From positions 310,001 through 374,000 of the forward strand of contig CBDCWQ010000019.1 in the NCBI GenBank assembly GCA_965223435.1: DNA of 64,000 bases, written 5' to 3'. The DNA comes from CBDCWQ01 sp965223435. Lineage in GTDB: Bacteria > Myxococcota > Kuafuiibacteriia > Kuafuiibacteriales > Kuafuiibacteriaceae. The translations under genes and the position numbers were made by a program. This document shows, in pieces, positions 1-9,387 of this stretch (its first letter is position 1; every line of letters begins with the position of its first letter). A model generated the notes under the pieces. It saw nothing but the letters and a program-made list of their open reading frames with translations. It was not told where the DNA came from and did no database searches.

Positions 1-3000
1 GAGCCCGACCTCAGTCGCGGTCAAATGGAAGACAACGTGCGGTGGTTGCGCCGCTTCATCAACACGGAGGCCGGCGGCCATCTGCCCTATCTGGCAAGAA
101 CGTCAAGCCTCACGGAAGCCCGCATCCACCACATGATGCGAACCGGGAAGATTCGTGAAAGCGATTTTGGCGCACTGGCGGTGGGTGCGGGGCTTGTTGG
201 GCCCGACGCGGTCTCTAAGTGGGCCAAACACTTCGCGTTTGTCGACGCGAACAGTCCCACATTTTTCACCCCCAAAAACGGCGTCCACCTTTCGCTTCTC
301 AGCCGGCATCAAGAAGCCATCACCACCGGTCGCATCGAACCTTTGCCGATTGAGGCGTCCGAAGAAACCGAGGTCCCCGTGGTGCTTGCCTCCGCAGCCG
401 TCTATTTTCTCACCGATCCTGCGGACCAGAACTTGGGTTCCGAAGACTTGCCTTGTTACGAGGTTTATCGATTCGACGCCAGTCAGGTGAGTTCGAAGGT
501 CCTTGCCAAACCGAGCGAGGCCGAAAAATACCGTATCGCCGAGTGCGCATCCGAAGTTCCGTTCGTAGACCCCGACCTGGGATCCCTGTTCGCCGCGAAC
601 ATCAACCCAGACGTCGTAGCCGATCCCCATTACGCCGTTCGAAAAAAAGGTGCGCACGACGACTTTCACAAGAGCTTTCGGGCCGGATACGCACTCATTC
701 CCCGAATCCAACATCGCGCTTCAGAAAGTGCCGGGGACGCACCCGAGTCCGAAGCGCGCTACGCAGTGGCCCTCGCAAGCGCCGAACCGCTGTCCTTCAC
801 CCGTTGGGCGGCCGACCAAAATCCCTTGCCGATGCTCCCACAGCCCAAGGTCGAAGGGAGGCGCTCACCGGAGGCATTTCACGCCTCTTGGGAAACCGGC
901 TGGGCGTGCACCCGGATCATCCAGTTGCCGGCAGCCGCGCTGAACGTGGCGCAGCTGATGGTACTCAACCGAGAGGCCCTCAACCAACACACCCTCGAGT
1001 TGTGTGAGAAGACCGGAGATTACAGCATCGCTTTTAACGGACGAGACGCAATTGAAGGACGCCAGGTGTACGCTTTTGTCGAAGGGTCGGAGGACCTGAA
1101 TGCATGGCCGGATCTGTTGTTCTCTCAAAGGGTCGCCCTGGTGGCCGTCGAGGTCAAACCCCATGATACCGTTCCCGAAGGTGCCACACCGATCGAGGTT
1201 GCGGTATTTTACACGCCTTCGGCCCAAAAAGAGCTGACCGAGGGCCGCTCGGGTGGCCCAGACATCCTTCAAACCACGAGCGAAACGCTTTTGAGCCACG
1301 CAAACCAGACGTTCTGGAACAGCCAGGTCCCCGTACGCTTCGAGCTGACCTACGCTGGCGAGGCCCCGGCTGCGTTGGAGCGAGGCAGTGCCCGGCAAGC
1401 CATGGAGGCCCTATTGGCCGGGGGGGGCGCGGCCATCCACGACCGGTACCAAAGCGAGGAGGCGGACTTGGCGGTTGTGGTGGTCAGCGAGTCCACGACC
1501 CCAAATGTGGTGAGCGGTGCCCTTGATTGGGATCAGGCGGGCAACATTGTGGTCCTGAGCCAAGATGCCATACGGACACCCGCGTTCGCCCGCGGGCTTG
1601 GCAAAACCTTGGGATGCCGAACTGCACACCGCAGCATCGCGAATGAAGACCGCATCTTCCCCTATGCCATCAACTACACGTCCGATGCGAACGGACGACG
1701 GTACTCGACCCTGATGGGGATCCGGGACGGTGGCCAAGACCTGACCGCCAGTCGGGGGCGGATTCTATCCACCCCTTTCGAAGAACCTGTGGACCGGATC
1801 CCGTTCTTTTCCAGCCCAGACCGCACGGTCTCTTTCAGTTCCGCGGGAATAAACAAAGCTTTCGACTGCCAAAGAGCCATGGCCAGCACCGCCCCTTTTG
1901 TCGGCGCATGGAATGGCACCATTCCATGGTTTGGGACGCACGAGCACCCCACAAGACCATCGGGACTCACGCTGGAGGCCCAAGACGGCAACCCCACCGT
2001 CAGAATCGAACGGACCGAAAACGGAGAAATCCACGCCCAAGCCCAATCATACGTTCTCACAAACACCCTCGATATCCCGCTCATGTGGCGAAGTCGCATC
2101 TTTTCTGACGCGCATCCGTCCACCCGCTGGGACCAAAAGATCGTCGACGTATCTCCGCCGCGAGGGGTTCTCGAGCCCCATGAGTCCGTCACCGTGTCGG
2201 TCGAACCCGATGCCGATCGTATCGGCCAACTGTGGTCCGGCCACCAGCGCCAAACCCTCCAGTTTGTGACCCTGGGCGACGCTGGCGGCCAGGTTTCGAC
2301 CGAGCTCGATCTGAAGATCGCCGCGCCCACGACCCCAAACCTACTCCAAGAAACCGGCGGCCTCTACCGCTCCACCGAAACGCGGACCGAACCCATCGTG
2401 TTTCATCATCGAGATTTCCAAGATCCCGACCTCGATACCTGCCGCAGTATCCGCATCGAGCACCATACCCAAAAACCGTTTGATGCAAAGGTCTCGGCCA
2501 AAATTCACTCGGACCATGAAAAAGAAGTGTTTTGGTCCTCGAGCGGTGGCACGACAACCGGGGCAGGTTACGACTATCCAGCCGCTCTGTCGTACTTTTT
2601 TTGCCTCTCAAAAGACGCCCCGAAGTTGCTCTCTTCTGGACCTGAAGCCCTGGAGTTGGAGGTCCTTTTTGACCTGCCCGTCGCCGATGGCGAAACGTAC
2701 ACGGCCTCGAGGACCCTCAAGTGGGTCGCGAAAGACGGCCTCCACGTTGCGGAAGCGTTGCACCGACGCCTAAAACTCCCCGCCAATTCCTGTCGCGATC
2801 TGACCGTACACAACACCAGCAGCACAAACCTCGAATGGGCGCTCCGGGTGCAGACCAAAGAGGACCAAACCACTGATAAGCTCACCGTAACGCCCTCGGG
2901 TCCGCTGAGTATCGAGGCCCATGGGACCCAAGAGGCTGTGGTCTGCACAACACTCGAACCTCCTGGCCCTGCTGGACTCGTGGAGTCCGTGGGGCAACTG

Positions 3001-6000
3001 GTGTTGGTCGACCTCACCCACGACGAAGAGACATCCCTGGAACTTGAGGCGATCCACAAAGGACTTGTCGCCTACTACCCTTTCGAAAGACCCCGCCGAG
3101 ATGAAAGCCCGTACGGTCACGATCTCAACTCACAGAGGGGCCCCATCAGTGAGTCCGGGCCTGGGCGTTTCGGAACCGGACTCTCGGGAGAGGGTTGGTC
3201 CAGCGCGGACGCCGAGCCGCCGATCCTCTTTGAGACTTCCCTTGAACCGTTTTCTCTTTCGATGTGGATTGGCCCCCAAAAAGAGATCTCGGAACCGGAA
3301 TACGTCGTGGGAAACATCAGTGGTTTCGTGCAGTTTGAAGAGGTCTTTTTCGGCCGCGGTTGGGGGCTGGCACTCGAGCCCCAAAACCATCTCCGTTTTG
3401 AGCTCCGCGGCGACGAGGGGCAAATTCTCGAGGCCCGCACCACATCGCCCTTCCACCTCGGAACCGACGGGTGGGTGCACATCGCTGTCACTTGGGATGG
3501 CCAAGACCGAGTCGACATATACACGAACGGGCAAGCTGTCGGACCCATCGAAGTCAAAAAGGAAGGGCGTTGGCCCATCTTCTTGGTGGGTTCTGGAAAC
3601 CACAGTATGCACGTCAAGGGCGCCAGCAGCAGCCCTGCCGAAGGCAAGTTTCATGGCATTGTCGATGAGCTCAGAGTCTACCGCGGCGTTTTGACCGAAG
3701 CCGAAGTCTTGAGCCTCTTCTCGGGCGAAGGGGCCGTCGGAGAGCCCGGCGGGCCACCGCCCCGCCTCGATGTAGGGGCTCATGCCGCAAGCGTTCAGCC
3801 CGTCCAATTTCCTCTGCCAGAAGGGGACTTGCAAGAGAGTGCCCCCGATGACACGGCCAAGCTTCCAGAGTGGCTGAGAGACAACGCAAACTGGTGGGCA
3901 GAGGACCAAATCGACGATCAAACGTTCTTTGATGGCATCGAGTATCTCATCGAAGAAGGGATTGTCGTCTTGCCCGAAAAAGACACATCAGAAGAAGAAC
4001 AAAACCGCGAGGCCGAATCCAAAGATGGGCGCATTCCACCGTGGGTCCAAGACGTCGCCTCGTTTTGGGGCGCAAAAAACATCGACGATGCTGAATTTGT
4101 GAGGGCCATCCAATACCTGGTCACCAAAGACATCATCCAACTTCCAACCCCGACCGAAGACACGCCCAGCGACGACAAAAAGTCCTACGACGATACGATA
4201 ACCTTGACCGGCCTCAGAGGTGGCCTCCATCCACCCCACGCGGCGAGACTCAGCTGGCCAGAGCCCCACGTACCCATGTCCTGGACGGCGAACTGGCGAC
4301 GAGACGGATGGCTGACCCTCGGCATCGAAGCCGGTGAACCGGTGGGGAATGAGGTCGAAATCCCGCTCGGGGTGGACGCGGAAAAAGCACTGACGCTGGA
4401 CCCGAGCGACGAGCCGCACGAAGAATTCGTGGAGATTCTTCTTGAATACCCAGACCTCACCACCAAGTACACGCTTCGGGTCCTTCTCGAAGAAGACCCC
4501 ATGCCCGAGCTCGTTGCCACCGGATGGCGGGGCGGAAAATACGCCATACAGTACCCGAGCTTCGAACTGCCCAAGGTTCCCTTCGAGGCATGGCATGCGG
4601 ACTGGAACAAAGACAGCTGGTACAACATCACGACCTTAGGGGGCAAAGGGGGCGTAGAGAGCCTAGAATTCGGTATCGAAACGAAGCGGGACGTCGCCCA
4701 AGCCCTTGAGCCCCGCACCGAACCCTATGAATCCTTCATCGTCTATCGAACGGAGAAGGGTGAACGGATCGTCACAACCCGCGTTCTGCTCTACCAACGT
4801 GGAACACCCAGCAGCCCATCTGATGAATTCGAAATCCCACCGGGGCTCTCGTGGTGCGTGGATGAAGAAGAAACGCCGGGACCCAACGAGACCCAATGCC
4901 GCTCAGGAAACAGCAAACAAGCGTATTGCTTCGCCGAAACCTGCCAAGACCCCATTTCCTTTCGACTCGCGTGGCGCCTCAACGATCAGCCCTTCTCTGG
5001 CTTCGAGCCCGCCTCCTTCTTTGGCATTTCTCAGTCCGGTCAGGCCCCATCTGTAGGTCGGCACACCAACGAGACCATGGTGGAAATCGAAAAAGCGTTG
5101 ATCGGGAATCGAGCCGATGACCTTCAGGCCCTCGGCGAGATCACCCTCAGCTACTCCGGAGAACGCTACCGTTCTGAGAATGCCGATATCAGCCTGATTT
5201 GGCTGAAATCCATACCTTCCGATCTGGCCAGCCCGGAGGAACTCGCACAGCGCTTCGACCCCATCATCGCTGCCCAAACACGCCTCCTCCAGATGAATGA
5301 AGTCACCCCGTACCGTATTTATCTGCTCCCTCAAGAACTCTATATCGCCGCCGATGAAGGATTGAGCGCCGACGCTCGGCTTTCGGCATTAAGTGGTGCG
5401 TTTACGGGCGAGCGAGCCATCTTCTTGAACAGCAACCCGGGCCCCGGCCACTTCTCCGTCGAGGGGACGTTCTCCCACGAATACCTTCACTGGCTGGTGC
5501 GAAGCCATCCCGACCGTTTTCTCCATGTTCAAGCCACTGCCTCTTTCCATTGTTTGGCCGAAGGCCTCGCAGACCTGATCGCGGTACAATTGGGTCACCA
5601 CGATGCAGATGTCCTCGACCCGGAGCAAGGCAGTGATGAACTCATATCCCCCAGCCGTCATTGCCCGGCCTATGGAGAGCTCCTCGGCAGCGGTGCCTGG
5701 GTGGGACGTTGCATGATGTGGCACCTTCAACAAGGCGGGTACCTGATCGGAGAAGAAGGAGACGCATTTGTCCGCAACTTGTTCTTTCCGGAACGCCCCT
5801 TCGATGTCGATACCTGCGCCCTGGAAGACCCCCTCACCGCCAACCACCTCTTTGTCTACTTCACCGAAGCCTGGTCCAAGGCCCATGGAGAATTCGAAAG
5901 CCTCGGCCCAGTGGTCGAGCAAATGGGCCTCAGCGCCGCCCCTTCGTACCGAGAGGCCCTTAACCGGCTCGGCTTCGACCCCATCAACCCCAGCTGGCTC

Positions 6001-6015
6001 CAAAAAACGCCCTAA
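1..6015 (+). CDS. Giant multidomain metalloprotease-like protein (5' partial)
   Basis: The frame is open from the first base; the first ATG is at 25 but no signal peptide follows it, so the true N-terminus probably lies upstream. Residue numbers below count from that ATG. Residues about 390-620 resemble a reprolysin/M72-type domain (EVAVFYTPSA opening), but where HExxHxxGC is expected there is RGLGKTLGC (523-531), so this site should be inactive. Residues about 1013-1234 form a LamG/concanavalin-type domain (GLVAYYPFE to DELRVYRG). Residues about 1280-1318 and 1336-1374 are two copies of a Trp-rich helical motif (PEWLRDNANWW, then ID..F..IEYLI.EGI). Two related beta modules follow (about 1395-1600). 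Near the C-terminus HEYLH (1818-1822) is followed 24 residues later by EGLAD, a gluzincin-like zinc site. Likely secreted. The substrate is unknown. Confidence 0.85.
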   Translation, partial: EPDLSRGQMEDNVRWLRRFINTEAGGHLPYLARTSSLTEARIHHMMRTGKIRESDFGALAVGAGLVGPDAVSKWAKHFAFVDANSPTFFTPKNGVHLSLLSRHQEAITTGRIEPLPIEASEETEVPVVLASAAVYFLTDPADQNLGSEDLPCYEVYRFDASQVSSKVLAKPSEAEKYRIAECASEVPFVDPDLGSLFAANINPDVVADPHYAVRKKGAHDDFHKSFRAGYALIPRIQHRASESAGDAPESEARYAVALASAEPLSFTRWAADQNPLPMLPQPKVEGRRSPEAFHASWETGWACTRIIQLPAAALNVAQLMVLNREALNQHTLELCEKTGDYSIAFNGRDAIEGRQVYAFVEGSEDLNAWPDLLFSQRVALVAVEVKPHDTVPEGATPIEVAVFYTPSAQKELTEGRSGGPDILQTTSETLLSHANQTFWNSQVPVRFELTYAGEAPAALERGSARQAMEALLAGGGAAIHDRYQSEEADLAVVVVSESTTPNVVSGALDWDQAGNIVVLSQDAIRTPAFARGLGKTLGCRTAHRSIANEDRIFPYAINYTSDANGRRYSTLMGIRDGGQDLTASRGRILSTPFEEPVDRIPFFSSPDRTVSFSSAGINKAFDCQRAMASTAPFVGAWNGTIPWFGTHEHPTRPSGLTLEAQDGNPTVRIERTENGEIHAQAQSYVLTNTLDIPLMWRSRIFSDAHPSTRWDQKIVDVSPPRGVLEPHESVTVSVEPDADRIGQLWSGHQRQTLQFVTLGDAGGQVSTELDLKIAAPTTPNLLQETGGLYRSTETRTEPIVFHHRDFQDPDLDTCRSIRIEHHTQKPFDAKVSAKIHSDHEKEVFWSSSGGTTTGAGYDYPAALSYFFCLSKDAPKLLSSGPEALELEVLFDLPVADGETYTASRTLKWVAKDGLHVAEALHRRLKLPANSCRDLTVHNTSSTNLEWALRVQTKEDQTTDKLTVTPSGPLSIEAHGTQEAVVCTTLEPPGPAGLVESVGQLVLVDLTHDEETSLELEAIHKGLVAYYPFERPRRDESPYGHDLNSQRGPISESGPGRFGTGLSGEGWSSADAEPPILFETSLEPFSLSMWIGPQKEISEPEYVVGNISGFVQFEEVFFGRGWGLALEPQNHLRFELRGDEGQILEARTTSPFHLGTDGWVHIAVTWDGQDRVDIYTNGQAVGPIEVKKEGRWPIFLVGSGNHSMHVKGASSSPAEGKFHGIVDELRVYRGVLTEAEVLSLFSGEGAVGEPGGPPPRLDVGAHAASVQPVQFPLPEGDLQESAPDDTAKLPEWLRDNANWWAEDQIDDQTFFDGIEYLIEEGIVVLPEKDTSEEEQNREAESKDGRIPPWVQDVASFWGAKNIDDAEFVRAIQYLVTKDIIQLPTPTEDTPSDDKKSYDDTITLTGLRGGLHPPHAARLSWPEPHVPMSWTANWRRDGWLTLGIEAGEPVGNEVEIPLGVDAEKALTLDPSDEPHEEFVEILLEYPDLTTKYTLRVLLEEDPMPELVATGWRGGKYAIQYPSFELPKVPFEAWHADWNKDSWYNITTLGGKGGVESLEFGIETKRDVAQALEPRTEPYESFIVYRTEKGERIVTTRVLLYQRGTPSSPSDEFEIPPGLSWCVDEEETPGPNETQCRSGNSKQAYCFAETCQDPISFRLAWRLNDQPFSGFEPASFFGISQSGQAPSVGRHTNETMVEIEKALIGNRADDLQALGEITLSYSGERYRSENADISLIWLKSIPSDLASPEELAQRFDPIIAAQTRLLQMNEVTPYRIYLLPQELYIAADEGLSADARLSALSGAFTGERAIFLNSNPGPGHFSVEGTFSHEYLHWLVRSHPDRFLHVQATASFHCLAEGLADLIAVQLGHHDADVLDPEQGSDELISPSRHCPAYGELLGSGAWVGRCMMWHLQQGGYLIGEEGDAFVRNLFFPERPFDVDTCALEDPLTANHLFVYFTEAWSKAHGEFESLGPVVEQMGLSAAPSYREALNRLGFDPINPSWLQKTP

Positions 6016-6162
6016 GCGCGTAGAGCGCCACCACCTTACGGGCCCGGCTCGAAGTCACCGGCTCGCCCGAGGTAGCTCGCGCACGCGCAGCCAGGCCAGC
6101 TCGGCTCGAAAATCGTTCGGGAAGCGCTCTCTTATCGCACGAACGTCAAGGCAAAGCACCCT

Positions 6163-6201
6163 CTGGACCTGGACGTCCTGGTCCGGGTCGTCCAGGTCCA
6201 G
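6163..6201. terminator. Hairpin between convergent genes
   Basis: A perfect 12-bp inverted repeat (CTGGACCTGGAC at 6163-6174, its complement at 6190-6201) encloses a 15-nt loop. It lies between the stop of the giant protease gene and the stop of the convergent response regulator, where a bidirectional terminator is expected. There is no clear T-run, so termination is inferred from position. Confidence 0.45.
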
Positions 6202-6219
6202 GTGGTTATGAGATGCGGT

Positions 6220-6873
6220 CTAGTGTTCCATGGATGTCAGGCCTTCGCGAATGGCGTATTTGGTGAGTGCGGCCACGCTCCGAAGACGGAGCTTTTCCAT
6301 GATATGGGAGCGATGGGTTTCGATGGTCTTGGGACTGACGTGGAGCGAGGCGGCGATGTCTTTGGTGCGCTGCCCCTCGGCGATGCGCTGGAGCACCTCG
6401 CGTTCTTTGGGGGTCAGCGGGTCTCGGGGTGAAGATAGGGCCGAAGCGCGGCACTGAAGGTAGTCTTCAATCACCAAACCGGTCACCTGCTTGCTCAGAT
6501 AGTGATGCCCCGAGGCGACCGAATCGATGGCCTCGATCAGTTCTTCGAAACTACATTCTTTGAGCAAGTATGCGCGCGCGCCCGCATCGAGGGCGGCGCG
6601 CACAAACTGGGGTGCGTTGTGCATCGACAGAATCACCACTTTGACTCCGGGCACCTCGGCAACCATCCGACGCGTGGCATCGATCCCATTGAGGATCGGC
6701 ATAGCGATGTCCAAGATGACCAGGTCTGGCCGGTGTTTTTTGGTCAAAGACAGCGCATCGTGGCCGTTGGCGGCCACCGCAACCACTTGAAAACCCTCTT
6801 TTGATTCGAGGAGCTTGCGCAGTCCATCCCGAAGAATCTTGTGGTCATCGGCCAAAAGAATGCGGAGGGTCAC
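6220..6873 (-). CDS. NarL/FixJ-family response regulator
   Basis: This 217-aa protein has a receiver domain (about 3-118; acidic pocket ADDH, phospho-acceptor Asp55 in LDIAMP, Lys in LLKE) and a C-terminal LuxR-type helix-turn-helix (LTPKEREVLQ, IAASLHVSPKTIETH). It should be a DNA-binding output regulator phosphorylated by the PAS histidine kinase encoded just upstream. I chose the GTG at 6873 because it overlaps the kinase stop as GTGA, a standard translational coupling; a GTG nine codons earlier is also open. The target genes cannot be read from the sequence. Confidence 0.93.
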   Translation of the reverse strand: MTLRILLADDHKILRDGLRKLLESKEGFQVVAVAANGHDALSLTKKHRPDLVILDIAMPILNGIDATRRMVAEVPGVKVVILSMHNAPQFVRAALDAGARAYLLKECSFEELIEAIDSVASGHHYLSKQVTGLVIEDYLQCRASALSSPRDPLTPKEREVLQRIAEGQRTKDIAASLHVSPKTIETHRSHIMEKLRLRSVAALTKYAIREGLTSMEH

Positions 6874-8114
6874 GAGGCCCTCGCCTTCCCGGGGGAGCAC
6901 GCCTCTTCGGGACCGGGGACAAACAATAGGGCTCGGGTACCCCCACCGTCGAGCACCTCCAAATCGAAACGTCCGCCGATGTGAAGCATCCGTTCCTGAA
7001 TACCAAACAGGCCAAACCCTCCTGCGGGTCGGTGGCTGGAGCCCGCACCCCAGTGCCTCATCCCAATCCCGTCATCCTCGACCGCGATAGAAAGACCACC
7101 CGGCGCAACGTCTGTTTTGACACTGACGTGCGACGCATGCGCGTGTTTCTCCACGTTCAAAAGCAGCTCCCGCACCGAACGGTAAAGAAGCACGCTGAGC
7201 TCAGGGTCAAGTCCAGTGACCGGCGCGTTTTCATGGTAGGTGCACACCAGGGCGCTTCGGGCCCCAAGCTCTTCGGTCAGTGCCATCAACGCCGCGGAAA
7301 GGCCGAGTTCATAGAGAACCGGGCATCCAAGCTCCGCCGTCAGGGTGCGACTCACATCGATGGCTTGGGCCACAAGCGCACCGGCTTCGTCCGCCACCGC
7401 TCGGTCGGTTTTGTCCCGGCCGTAGACTTCTGAGAGTTTTCGCTTGGCTGCGACCAAAAGCTGGCCGAGCTCATCATGCAACACGTGGGCAAGCCGCCGG
7501 CGCTCACGCTCTTCGGCTTGGCCAACCAGGGCGTTGAGGGTTCTCAGTTCGCGCTGGTATTGGCACAGTTGTTCGGTTCGCGCCGCAATCCGCTCTTCGA
7601 GCGTATTGTTCGCTGCCACCAAGGCGTCCTGCGTGTGTTTCAACTGGGAAACATCACACAAGATGCCTTCGATGTAGTCGGGCCTGCCATCCTTGTCCTC
7701 GACCACCACCGCCCGATCGCGGACCCAAAGCCACCCCCCATCCGGTTGGACGATTCGGTAAAGCAAGTCGTAGGGCTCCTTGGTGCGCTGACAGCGCTCA
7801 CTCGCCGCCCGGGTGCGGGGTCGGTCGTCGGGATGGACCAAGGCCTCCCAAAAATGGGGTCGAGACAGACATTCGCCCGGCTCCAAACCCAACATCGTCG
7901 CTATCTGGGGGCTGATATAGACATTGCTGCAAGAACCATCGAGGGACGCGACGTATGCGATCGCGGGAAGCTGCTCCAGCACGCGCCGGTAGGTGATGCG
8001 GTTCGCCAACACGCCCGGATGGCCGCAATCCAAAACCCCATGACTCGATTGTTTCTCCATGCCGAGAGCAGCGCACGCCTGAACCTGGATCTCAAGCGCT
8101 TCGTTCGCGTTCAT
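6870..8114 (-). CDS. PAS-domain sensor histidine kinase (HisKA_3 type)
   Basis: This 414-aa soluble kinase has a PAS/PAC sensor region (about 40-157, ending YIEGILCDVSQLKHTQ), a short coiled coil, a HisKA_3 dimerisation segment (RRLAHVLHDELGQLL, phospho-His about 213) and a HATPase domain (NVEKHAHAS N-box, EDDGIGM, GFGLFGIQER). HisKA_3 kinases normally pair with NarL/LuxR regulators, as here with the overlapping downstream gene. No transmembrane segment is visible, so the signal is probably cytoplasmic. The ATG at 8114 was preferred over a TTG 14 codons upstream. Confidence 0.92.
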   Translation of the reverse strand: MNANEALEIQVQACAALGMEKQSSHGVLDCGHPGVLANRITYRRVLEQLPAIAYVASLDGSCSNVYISPQIATMLGLEPGECLSRPHFWEALVHPDDRPRTRAASERCQRTKEPYDLLYRIVQPDGGWLWVRDRAVVVEDKDGRPDYIEGILCDVSQLKHTQDALVAANNTLEERIAARTEQLCQYQRELRTLNALVGQAEERERRRLAHVLHDELGQLLVAAKRKLSEVYGRDKTDRAVADEAGALVAQAIDVSRTLTAELGCPVLYELGLSAALMALTEELGARSALVCTYHENAPVTGLDPELSVLLYRSVRELLLNVEKHAHASHVSVKTDVAPGGLSIAVEDDGIGMRHWGAGSSHRPAGGFGLFGIQERMLHIGGRFDLEVLDGGGTRALLFVPGPEEACSPGKARAS

Positions 8115-8197
8115 GGCTTGGTAGACGCCCCCAAAGCACGAAACCCATAAAACCAAATGATATCAGGTTATTAGGATGCGCCTCAGATCAGGTCGTG

Positions 8198-8671
8198 TCA
8201 GGGCCGCTGCCCCGTGGCCAGTTGATACGCGCTCACCCGTGCAAGCAAGTAAGGCAGAATTGACACGTAGCTGTGGATCTGCACCCGGCGCACGCCGAGC
8301 ACCACCAGCTGCATGTGGTCCTTGAACCGTTCCACCCTCTTGATGACCGCCTCGGTCCCTATTTGTGAGAGGTCCTCGGGGGGCGCATCTTTGACACCTG
8401 CTTTTTTGGCAGCCACAACCACGATGCTCTTTTCTTGGCTCTTCATCGCGGTCTCGACCGCCGCCACGGAACGCAAACGACCCACGGCAACCCGCATCGA
8501 CGCGTAGGGAAACAGCAGCCCGCCCCTCAGCGGAAGTACGGGTATTGCTTTATAGGCTGCATTCTGGTCCACGACAAAAGGCGCTTTTCTCGACGAGCCT
8601 AGCGCACCGTGGTGTGCCCCGGCATCGGGCGGAGCCTGATATCCGGCTTCCCAATTCACGGATAGGGCCAT
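8198..8671 (-). CDS. Stand-alone Lon N-terminal (substrate-binding) domain protein
   Basis: The 157-aa product matches only the start of Lon protease: IPVLPLRGGLLFPYASM, VGRLRSVAAVETAM, then the PEDLSQIGTEAVIKRVERF strand pattern and GVRRVQI. There is no AAA+ or protease domain in any frame downstream before the next gene, 83 bp away. It could be a free-standing LON domain protein, a family that exists, or the leftover of a truncated lon. It lies 23 bp downstream of the OmpR-type regulator and so is probably co-transcribed with that pair. Its function is unassigned. Confidence 0.7.
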   Translation of the reverse strand: MALSVNWEAGYQAPPDAGAHHGALGSSRKAPFVVDQNAAYKAIPVLPLRGGLLFPYASMRVAVGRLRSVAAVETAMKSQEKSIVVVAAKKAGVKDAPPEDLSQIGTEAVIKRVERFKDHMQLVVLGVRRVQIHSYVSILPYLLARVSAYQLATGQRP

Positions 8672-8694
8672 CCAAGCACAAAAAGAGCCTTCGT

Positions 8695-9387
8695 CTAAGG
8701 GTCATCGAAACGATAGCCCACACCATGCACCGTACGGATAATCTTGGGCGTTTTCGGGTCGACCTCGATCTTTTTCCGCAGCTTGGAGATATGCTGGTCC
8801 AGGGTTCGGCTGTTGGGGTACGGCTCACCGCCCCAGGCCGCCCGAAAGAGATCATCCCGCCGAAGAGCCTGGCCCACGTGCTCGTGAAGACAGAGGAGCA
8901 ACTGGACCTCACGAAGGCTGAGCTCAATGGTGTGGGATGCCCGCTTCGCCCGCAGTTCCCGCGGAAACACCCGAAGGCCGGCCATCACCACGCTTGAGGG
9001 CATTTCGCAGTCGTTCTCGCGTTTTTGAAAACATCGACGGCTGACCGCGCGAACGCGGGCAATGAACTCCTTGATGCCAAAGGGCTTCATGATGTAGTCG
9101 TCGGCACCGAGTTCAAGCCCCAACACCTTGTCGATTTCTTCGGACTTGGCGCTCAAAAAAATAATGGGGACTTGGTCGTTCCGTTTTCGGAGCGCCCGAC
9201 AAACATCATACCCGTTCATGCCCGGCATCATGATATCCAGACACACAAAATCGGGTGACTCCGCATCAAATACCGCCAGCGCATCAAGGCCGTTGTCTAC
9301 GTCAAAGACCTGGTAGCCCTCATTCAAGAGTACGTCTTTGATGCCAGCGAGAATGTTCCGATCGTCCTCTGCCACCAGAACCTTCAT
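8695..9387 (-). CDS. OmpR/PhoB-family response regulator
   Basis: This 230-aa protein has a receiver domain (AEDD pocket, phospho-acceptor Asp51 in LDIMMPG, Lys in IMKPF) followed by a winged-helix effector domain (LSLREVQLLLCL, RTLDQHISKLRKKIE, IRTVHGVGYRF). The ATG at 9387 overlaps the stop of the upstream histidine kinase as ATGA, giving a translationally coupled kinase-regulator pair. It probably controls transcription in response to an envelope signal sensed by that kinase. Confidence 0.94.
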   Translation of the reverse strand: MKVLVAEDDRNILAGIKDVLLNEGYQVFDVDNGLDALAVFDAESPDFVCLDIMMPGMNGYDVCRALRKRNDQVPIIFLSAKSEEIDKVLGLELGADDYIMKPFGIKEFIARVRAVSRRCFQKRENDCEMPSSVVMAGLRVFPRELRAKRASHTIELSLREVQLLLCLHEHVGQALRRDDLFRAAWGGEPYPNSRTLDQHISKLRKKIEVDPKTPKIIRTVHGVGYRFDDP

